Positions 1-4,823 of a DNA stretch of 8,958 bases are shown here, piece by piece. The stretch spans positions 1-8,958 of the forward strand of contig JAISWY010000279.1 of NCBI GenBank assembly GCA_031270925.1, given 5' to 3'. The DNA is from Candidatus Symbiothrix sp. Lineage in GTDB: Bacteria; Bacteroidota; Bacteroidia; Bacteroidales; Azobacteroidaceae. Within the stretch, counting starts at the first letter, position 1. Each line of letters starts with the position of its first letter. The position numbers and the translations under genes were made by a program. The notes beneath the pieces were generated by a model that had not been told where the DNA came from, did not search any database, and was given only the letters and a program-made list of their open reading frames with translations.

Positions 1-106
1 CCCACTTCGGGGTTGAGGGGAGAGTGCTTATTTCACTATCCCCCAATCGCTTCGCTTCATTGGGGGTTATTAACATTCAGACCTGCGGTCTGTCGCTTCT
101 ACTTAA
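1..106 (-). repeat. Two-stem dispersed repeat, left copy
   Basis: Read on the minus strand, this stretch begins with TTAAGTAGAAGCGACAGAC, then a small perfect hairpin (CAGACC/GGTCTG, 78-92), then GTTAATAACCCCC leading into a second hairpin (8-base arms at 40-47 and 59-66, 11-base loop). It ends with C-rich sequence reaching the window edge. The same order of modules occurs at the right end of the window on the plus strand, with different stem sequences but matching linkers. Covarying stems with conserved linkers suggest a family selected for structure. I believe such elements are scattered through Bacteroidales genomes, but that is memory rather than a search. The left boundary is not visible. 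Confidence 0.6.
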
Positions 107-170
107 CACAGGGGGTTGCAACTGAGCCGTTACTATCTGCAAAATATTGAGCCTGTCGTGTGCAAATCCC

Positions 171-178
171 CAAAGTTA
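171..178 (-). promoter_or_regulatory. Possible minus-strand -7 box reading into the left repeat
   Basis: On the minus strand this reads TAACTTTG, a full match to the Bacteroidota -7 consensus TAnnTTTG. Upstream there is only TTG-type sequence at a poor spacing, and that lies inside the tRNA terminator. Transcription from here would run left through the two-hairpin repeat. The motif is short and could be chance in AT-rich sequence. No credible coding region lies between it and the window edge. Confidence 0.3.
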
Positions 179-183
179 TACAC

Positions 184-232
184 AAATAAAAAAATCAAGC
201 AGTTCAGAAATAAATCATAACTACTTGATTTT
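184..232 (-). terminator. Intrinsic terminator of the tRNA-Pro gene
   Basis: The arms 191-202 and 221-232 pair over 12 positions when transcribed on the minus strand, including one G-U wobble that would be a mismatch on the plus strand. The loop is about 18 bases. On the minus strand the stem runs straight into a U-rich tract. It lies just past the 3' end of the tRNA, as expected for its terminator. The one-sided wobble and U tract fix the orientation. Confidence 0.65.
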
Positions 233-238
233 CAACCG

Positions 239-313
239 TCGGGGTAGCGGGATTCGAACCCACGACCCCCTGCTCCCAAAGCAGGTGCGCTAACCGGACT
301 GCGCTACACCCCG
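239..313 (-). tRNA. tRNA-Pro (anticodon UGG)
   Basis: The 75-base minus-strand sequence folds into a full cloverleaf. It has a 7-bp acceptor stem opening CGGGGTG (with a G-U at pair 7-66), a GCGC/GCGC D stem, the anticodon stem CCTGC/GCAGG around the loop TTTGGGA, a GTGGG/CCCGC T stem with a TTCGAAT loop, and discriminator A. The anticodon TGG reads proline CCN codons. The bases after the discriminator are CGG, so CCA is not encoded and must be added by the nucleotidyltransferase, as is common in Bacteroidota. The gene has its own terminator and promoter and is transcribed away from the accessory operon that starts at 420. Confidence 0.97.
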
Positions 314-333
314 TTGTTTCTCAAAAAACGGTG

Positions 334-363
334 CAAAGATAAGTATTTTTATGGATATACAAA
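334..363 (-). promoter_or_regulatory. Promoter of tRNA-Pro
   Basis: On the minus strand TATCTTTG (334-341) matches the -7 consensus TAnnTTTG, and TTTG (360-363) lies 18 bases further upstream as a -33 element, slightly closer than the usual 19-21. The -7 box ends about 20 bases before the mature tRNA 5' end, leaving a short leader for RNase P. The -33 element lies within the spacer of the plus-strand operon promoter, so the two promoters are interleaved. Confidence 0.65.
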
Positions 364-380
364 AAAAAATCTTACCTTTG
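347..380 (+). promoter_or_regulatory. Promoter of the SNF2-GNAT-IbrA-IbrB operon
   Basis: TACCTTTG at 373-380 fits the Bacteroidota -7 consensus TAnnTTTG, with a T-rich -33-like stretch at 347-350. Initiation about 7 bases downstream gives a leader of roughly 33 bases before the ATG at 420. This placement is the main reason for rejecting the in-frame ATG at 351, which would lie upstream of the transcript start. The tRNA-Pro promoter overlaps it on the other strand. Confidence 0.6.
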
Positions 381-419
381 CGATTCTATTCACTAATTTT
401 TGACACACGAGACGCTTGC

Positions 420-2063
420 ATGAACAACGAATTAATGCTGATATACGAACGAATTAAAGGGGCGAAATTATATTCCGCCGCCAAAGGTTTGCGGGTCTAT
501 ATTCCATACAGTTTGGATTATTCGCCGCGCAGAGTAGATGTAAAAACCTATTTTACTATTATCAACAATCGCGTAACACTTTGTGTAACCGTATATTCCA
601 AAGATTATCCGCTAAATTGGTGCAAGATGGAAACCGAGCGGATCAAAGCGATGCTCCATCTTGATTTTCACGAATTGATCAACCATTGCGAATGTGAACC
701 GGAAAAAGTAGAGTTGAAGCAACGCTTGCTCGACAATACAGTACATCCGGTAAACGAAGTTTTCGACCGAACAGTAAAAAACGCCTTGAATTTTCTATGT
801 GAAAGGAAAGTCTCGACGCTTATCTGCGAAGAACAATTCCAACGCTGGTTTATCGCCATTAAGCTGGCGCAAAGCCGTTTTCAAAGCGGAAATATCGACC
901 GCTTGTGCGTGTTCGCGTCGGGCGATAACTTGGAAAGTATCCGCACTAATTTCAATCAATGGTGGACAACCGATGAGATTCCGGTCAATTTTTACAGTAT
1001 CGACGGAATAAGTCATTGGAACGAAACCGTTTACAATCAATTATTGGATACAGTAAGCGAAAACACCATGTTGCTAATGGACGATTCGCATCTGGTAAAA
1101 TCTCCGGATTCGATTCGCGGCCAACGGGTTATCCAACTCGCCTCGCGCTGTAATTACAAACTGCTGACCACACCGATTCTCGTTACCAACCACCTGCACG
1201 ATATGTACATGCAATACCGCCTCTTGGACGAAGATATTTTGAGCTACTATTCGTGGAAAGATTTCGCCCGAAAGCATATCATTTACGGCGGCCTCAACGG
1301 ACAACAAATTATCGGATACAAAAACTTGGCGCATCTAATTGATGCCACCGCGCCTTATACTTATGCCGTCGAAACACAAAGAACAATTAATAAACAGCTG
1401 AATATCAGCACTTATTATTGTAAATTAACGGAACGGCAGCTACAACTCTATCAAATGTTGAAGATGGATTTGCTTCGACGCATCGAAACGGGAAATTTTC
1501 ATCTTTACGATGTATTCCAATCGCTCATTGCCATGCAAAAAATCGTATGCGGTTATATCCCTTCCTACGCCGGGCATGCGTCTTATACGCATAAACTCGA
1601 CTTGCTCAAACAACATGCCACGAGCCTGCCGCGTATTATCATCTGCAAATATCTGTTTGAAATCAGGTTGCTTGTTAAGTTTTTGAAAGAAGAGAACTGC
1701 GCGATATTAAGCGGAAAACTGCGCGAAAAACGGGAACACGAATGGAACCTGTTCAAAAAGAAACAGAAAAAATACCTGATTAGCACCTTGGCCATGCCGC
1801 AATCGAAACTGAAATTCATGGAAGGTTCGTTCGATGTTGTCTTTTTCAGTTTGTCGTTTAAACTCGACGAATACCAGCGTTGCATTACCCATCTGGAAAA
1901 CAATACGCATGAAGGAGCCATTTCCGTACAACGATTTTTTACTACAGCCGGAATCGACCGGTATATCCAGCAAAGCTTGGATGTAAAAAGTTATCTGGCC
2001 TCCGAAATAAAAACATTATTCCAAAGTAAAACGGAACTTAAACATTTTATAGAAGCATTATGA
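420..2063 (+). CDS. Phage-type SNF2 helicase-like protein, apparently ATPase-dead
   Basis: This 547-residue protein has the architecture of phage-type SNF2 helicases. Visible markers are an LLMDDSHLVK motif II region (about 218-227), LLTTP (248-252) where LTGTP is expected, the phage-SNF2 linker signature IIGYKNLAHL (about 297-306), LTERQLQLY (336-344), and a helicase C lobe (about 405-523) ending GIDRYIQQSLDVK. The ATPase residues are missing. The Walker A position reads EEQFQRWF (137-144) instead of DEMGLGKT, DEAH is DDSH, motif V AGGxGL has become MPQSKLKF, and the motif VI region reads QRCITHLENN where arginine fingers are expected. The fold seems kept while catalysis is lost, so a DNA-binding or scaffold role is inferred. 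The first 110 or so residues form an unrecognised N-terminal region. I chose the start at 420 over 351 because a promoter lies between them; ATG 435 is also possible. The gene overlaps the next by ATGA. Confidence 0.85.
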   Translation: MNNELMLIYERIKGAKLYSAAKGLRVYIPYSLDYSPRRVDVKTYFTIINNRVTLCVTVYSKDYPLNWCKMETERIKAMLHLDFHELINHCECEPEKVELKQRLLDNTVHPVNEVFDRTVKNALNFLCERKVSTLICEEQFQRWFIAIKLAQSRFQSGNIDRLCVFASGDNLESIRTNFNQWWTTDEIPVNFYSIDGISHWNETVYNQLLDTVSENTMLLMDDSHLVKSPDSIRGQRVIQLASRCNYKLLTTPILVTNHLHDMYMQYRLLDEDILSYYSWKDFARKHIIYGGLNGQQIIGYKNLAHLIDATAPYTYAVETQRTINKQLNISTYYCKLTERQLQLYQMLKMDLLRRIETGNFHLYDVFQSLIAMQKIVCGYIPSYAGHASYTHKLDLLKQHATSLPRIIICKYLFEIRLLVKFLKEENCAILSGKLREKREHEWNLFKKKQKKYLISTLAMPQSKLKFMEGSFDVVFFSLSFKLDEYQRCITHLENNTHEGAISVQRFFTTAGIDRYIQQSLDVKSYLASEIKTLFQSKTELKHFIEAL

Positions 2064-2464
2064 ACACACAAGAAAACGAATGGACAATTCTTAAACTCAA
2101 AGGGACAGATAAACTGCTTTTCAGTTTAGTTGGGCCGATGGTCATGACGCCGGCTGTTTTGGCCGCAAACGACAACTATCCGTTCCGGACAACGGAAAAG
2201 CATGTTTGGTATGTCGCAGTGCGAGGAAAAAAAAACGTGTTAGGATTTTTATCGGTAGTAAACAACACCATCGGCAACGATTATGTGAATAAAAATCTAA
2301 AACTGTTGGAAGCCTTGCTCAATCAAGCCATCACCGACCAGCCCAAAGGCAGCACACTTTATTTTATGGCCGGCAAAAATGAATTACCATTGCTGGAAGA
2401 AATGGGCTTTCTCATTGATAAAGAAACTGTTAACTATACCAGAGTTTTCATAGACATTCTATGA
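2060..2464 (+). CDS. Small GNAT-fold protein, degenerate acetyl-CoA loop
   Basis: The 134-residue product follows the GNAT strand and helix order. A strand reads VWYVAVRGKKNVLGFLSVV (about 49-67), a helix KNLKLLEALLNQAI (79-92) sits where motif A's helix belongs, a strand STLYFMAG follows, then a short helix ending EEMGF and a final strand NYTRVFIDI. The usual Q/RxxGxG/A pyrophosphate-binding loop is not visible; the equivalent turn reads NNTIGNDYVN. It may therefore bind a different acyl donor or be non-catalytic. Phage Mu Mom, an adenine-modifying enzyme, is a known divergent GNAT-fold protein, but similarity to Mom specifically is only a hypothesis. Its start lies in an ATGA overlap with the SNF2-like gene and its stop in an ATGA overlap with the IbrA-like gene, so it is probably translated by coupling and works with both. 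Confidence 0.65.
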   Translation: MNTQENEWTILKLKGTDKLLFSLVGPMVMTPAVLAANDNYPFRTTEKHVWYVAVRGKKNVLGFLSVVNNTIGNDYVNKNLKLLEALLNQAITDQPKGSTLYFMAGKNELPLLEEMGFLIDKETVNYTRVFIDIL

Positions 2465-3753
2465 AAACCGTATATGAATGGACCTTAGAGCGTATTGATT
2501 TTATCTTTTCCGAATTTGACGAGGTTTATCTGTCTTTTTCGGGCGGAAAAGACAGCGGCGCCTTACTGAATATTTTGCTGGATTATATGCGATCGCATGG
2601 GATAAAGAAGAAACTTTCGGTCGTCTATATCGACGTGGAAGCTTCATATAGCTATACGAACACATACATCGAATCGATGATTTTGAATAATATCGACCTC
2701 ATCCGTCCGTACTGGATTTGTATTCCCTTGGTTACCGACAACGCCGTATCAATGTACGAACCGTTCTGGATTTGGTGGGACACTACCAAAGAAGACCTCT
2801 GGGTGCGTCCAATGCCCAAACATCCTTTCGTGATTAACATAAACAATCATCATTTCGACTTTTACCAAGACAATATGACGTTTGAAGAATTTGTAGTCGA
2901 ATTTGGCAATTGGCTGGCCAGTGAACATCAAGTGGAAAAAGTGGCTTGCCTGCTGGGATTGCGTTCCAACGAAAGCTTCAACCGCTACACCGCCACCCAT
3001 CGCACCGACAAGCAGATGTATAAAGATAAGATATATTCGACTCAAGTTTCGGAAAAAACCTATAATTTTTATCCGATTTTCGATTGGAAAACGGAAGATA
3101 TTTGGGTCTATAACGGCCGGTTCAACAAGCCCTACAACGCTGTGTATGATTTGTATTACAAAGCCGGCATTCCCTTGGCAAAAATGCGCGTTTGCGAGCC
3201 TTTCGGCCACGAACAAAAAGCGGGACTGAACCTCTACAAGATCTTGGAACCCAATACTTGGACACGATTGCTCGACCGGGTTAGCGGCGCTAACTTCGGC
3301 AATATCTACTGCAATACCAAAGCAATCGGAGCACGCAACATCGACTTACCGCCAGGACATACATGGAAAAGCTATTGCAAATTTCTATTAAAAACCTTAC
3401 CAAAAGAAACGAGGAATATCTATGTTGCGAGATTTATCAAATTCATTCGCTATTGGAACCGGGTCGGTTCGCCTGTAACCGACGAAGATATTAGCGAATT
3501 GGATCCCGACATGGTTGTCAATACCTACAGTTACAGCAACCGTGGGAAAGGCGACAAATATGTCATCAAATTCAAATCCATTCCCGATGTATTGCCCGGA
3601 TTAGACAATCGAACCGATTTCCTTTCGTGGCGACGCTTGTGCATGACCATCATCAAAAACGATATTTTGTGTTCGTCATTATCGTTCTCGATTACGAAAC
3701 GACAAATCATCCGCCAACAGGCATTAATCGAAAAATACAAACAATTATTATGA
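2461..3753 (+). CDS. ibrA: IbrA-like PAPS reductase family protein (DUF3440)
   Basis: This 430-residue protein belongs to the adenine-nucleotide alpha-hydrolase/PAPS-reductase superfamily. The PP-loop SFSGGKDSG (25-33) is intact. Further family marks are YIDVEASY (56-63), where the second nucleotide-contacting strand is expected, LLGLRSNES (164-172) and YPIFDWKTEDIWVY (204-217), the typical substrate-side motifs. AKMRVCEPFG (240-249) and the long C-terminal part match my memory of the DUF3440/IbrA subgroup. E. coli IbrA acts with the ParB-like IbrB on expression of eib immunoglobulin-binding genes; DndC of phosphorothioation is a more distant relative. The likely chemistry is ATP- or PAPS-dependent activation of a sulfur or other group, with unknown substrate. 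No cluster of closely spaced cysteines for an Fe-S centre is evident. It is the most clearly catalysis-competent member of the operon and overlaps both neighbours by ATGA. Confidence 0.88.
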   Translation: MKTVYEWTLERIDFIFSEFDEVYLSFSGGKDSGALLNILLDYMRSHGIKKKLSVVYIDVEASYSYTNTYIESMILNNIDLIRPYWICIPLVTDNAVSMYEPFWIWWDTTKEDLWVRPMPKHPFVININNHHFDFYQDNMTFEEFVVEFGNWLASEHQVEKVACLLGLRSNESFNRYTATHRTDKQMYKDKIYSTQVSEKTYNFYPIFDWKTEDIWVYNGRFNKPYNAVYDLYYKAGIPLAKMRVCEPFGHEQKAGLNLYKILEPNTWTRLLDRVSGANFGNIYCNTKAIGARNIDLPPGHTWKSYCKFLLKTLPKETRNIYVARFIKFIRYWNRVGSPVTDEDISELDPDMVVNTYSYSNRGKGDKYVIKFKSIPDVLPGLDNRTDFLSWRRLCMTIIKNDILCSSLSFSITKRQIIRQQALIEKYKQLL

Positions 3754-4394
3754 CGGAACAGGAAGAAAATAGAGATAAAATTGAAAAGTTAACCGGTCAA
3801 CTCTGCCGGTTAATCAAAAAAACAAAAGGAAGCGACGCTCAAATCGAAGCGCTAAACTATATTCGGTCGCTGCTGCACGAAGTATCGCCCTTGAAACATC
3901 ATCCGGTCGATTTTGTGGCTTGGGAAAAAACAGAGAACATCGAATGTAACGACTACAATCCCAACCATGTAGCAGTACCCGAAATGAAATTATTAATTAC
4001 TTCGATCGAAGAAGACGGTTTCACAATGCCCATCGTAACCAATCCTGAAGAAGAATCCATCCGCATCGTGGACGGTTTTCATCGCCGGCAATCGCTTCTC
4101 ACATCGAATAAAATTCGGCAAAGCACCGGCGGACGGCTTCCCGTTACCTACATCCGCGAACAACATCGCAACCGAAACGACCGGATGGCCACCACCATTC
4201 GCCACAACCGCGCACGAGGCGCGCACGACATTGACTTGATGTCGAACATTGTCCGCGAAATGACCGAAATGGGACGCTCAACCGAATGGATCATGAGGCA
4301 CGTGGGAATGGACCGGGACGAAATTCTCCGTTTGAAACAATTTACCGGTTTGGCTTCGCTGTTTGCCGATAAAGAATTTTCGAAACACAATTAA
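3750..4394 (+). CDS. ibrB: IbrB-like ParB/sulfiredoxin-fold protein
   Basis: The 214-residue protein begins at the ATG within the ATGA overlap with ibrA; an in-frame upstream ATG at 3627 lies deep inside ibrA and is rejected. After a helical, charged N-terminus (1-50) comes a ParB N-terminal domain: YNPNHVAVPEMKLLITSIEEDG (69-90, split here only for description), MPIVTN, then IRIVDGFHRRQSL (104-116). The DGFHR core resembles DGQHR of DndB and GCHR of sulfiredoxin more than GERR of plasmid ParB. The stretch TTIRHNRARGAHD (148-160) matches my memory of IbrB proteins, and STEWIMRHVGMDRDEILRL (177-195) looks like a helix-turn-helix. Without ParA and with IbrA coupled upstream, a regulatory or DNA-targeting role is more likely than chromosome segregation. 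Nucleotide binding by the domain is a reasonable expectation from ParB and sulfiredoxin. Confidence 0.85.
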   Translation: MTEQEENRDKIEKLTGQLCRLIKKTKGSDAQIEALNYIRSLLHEVSPLKHHPVDFVAWEKTENIECNDYNPNHVAVPEMKLLITSIEEDGFTMPIVTNPEEESIRIVDGFHRRQSLLTSNKIRQSTGGRLPVTYIREQHRNRNDRMATTIRHNRARGAHDIDLMSNIVREMTEMGRSTEWIMRHVGMDRDEILRLKQFTGLASLFADKEFSKHN

Positions 4395-4412
4395 ATAAAA
4401 AACGTACCTTTG
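4379..4412 (+). promoter_or_regulatory. Promoter of the AT-rich gene at 4436
   Basis: TACCTTTG (4405-4412) is identical to the -7 box in front of the SNF2-like gene, with TTCG at 4379-4382 as a weak -33 element at the same 22-base spacing. Initiation would fall near 4419, giving a short leader before ATG 4436 and ruling out the in-frame TTG at 4418 as start. It lies partly in the end of ibrB, so the downstream gene can be expressed without the four-gene operon. It may also drive the dipeptidyl peptidase gene, which follows after only 4 bases. Confidence 0.6.
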
Positions 4413-4435
4413 TATTTTTGAATTTGGAAAACAGT

Positions 4436-4819
4436 ATGAAATACAAAAACATTCAGGAAAAAGAAATTAAAAATCAGGTAACTCAAGATTTTTTCAGCAA
4501 ATTCGATTGCACAAAAATTTTGGGAAAAATTGATTTTACCGTTAAACCGAAAGAGTTTAAGCAGGTGTATAATCAAATCGAGAAAATTACAGACAACGAT
4601 ATTCCTTGGAAAACTTATCTGTTTGACTTTGAAAAAGATGAAACGGAATTGCGACGGTTTATTCGCGAATACTTTCAAGGACGTAACCGCAAAGGTAAAA
4701 TGAACAACAAATCGGATAACGAAAAATACAACGAACTTATTAGTAAACTTCGAGAAAAATTACAACTTTTGGCAAAAAAAATTAAACCAAAAGTTTATGA
4801 ATATGAATTTTTAAAATAA
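4436..4819 (+). CDS. AT-rich small protein, possible type IIG restriction enzyme remnant
   Basis: The 127-residue, lysine-rich product is not firmly recognised. Its first 35 or so residues (KNIQEKEIKNQV, DFFSKFDCTKILGKIDF) resemble, from memory, the extreme N-terminus of Bacteroidota type IIG restriction-modification proteins. In those, the nuclease segment with its E-x-K motif would follow; here none is seen. The text passes at about residue 37 into KPKEFKQVYNQIEK and DEKDETELRRFI-like sequence (actual DFEKDETELRRFIREYF, 63-79), which could come from further along the same family. That suggests an internal deletion. The tail (about 86-127) is highly charged and probably helical. GC is 30% over 4441-4800 by hand count, well below the genes on either side. 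It could equally be an intact small gene of unknown function. Confidence 0.6.
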   Translation: MKYKNIQEKEIKNQVTQDFFSKFDCTKILGKIDFTVKPKEFKQVYNQIEKITDNDIPWKTYLFDFEKDETELRRFIREYFQGRNRKGKMNNKSDNEKYNELISKLREKLQLLAKKIKPKVYEYEFLK

Positions 4820-4823
4820 TAAT

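Noticed and set aside
1..76. Minus-strand frame from the ATG at 74-76 running off the window, beginning MLITPNEAKRL
   Set aside because: It is made of the repeat's linker and hairpin arms. The right-hand copy does not preserve the start or the frame.
2749..3216. Long minus-strand frame of 155 codons opposite ibrA
   Set aside because: It is a shadow of a strongly conserved plus-strand gene, with no promoter and no recognisable domain. Other long antisense frames within the window were rejected for the same reason.
3627..3749. Upstream in-frame extension of the IbrB-like gene to ATG 3627
   Set aside because: It lies entirely within the conserved ibrA frame. The ATG at 3750 is in an ATGA overlap like the other junctions, and the protein from there has a sensible N-terminus.
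4418..4435. TTG start giving six extra residues to the AT-rich gene
   Set aside because: It coincides with the predicted transcription start of the TACCTTTG promoter. ATG 4436 is better placed.
4764..4771. AACTTTTG as a promoter for the DPP III gene
   Set aside because: It lacks the TA of the TAnnTTTG box, has no upstream element, and lies inside a coding region. Readthrough from 4405 is simpler.
239..4819. Genomic island inserted by a tRNA-specific integrase
   Set aside because: The accessory genes lie at the 5' side of tRNA-Pro. No integrase gene is present and I found no direct repeat of the tRNA 3' end further on, so an attachment site cannot be claimed.
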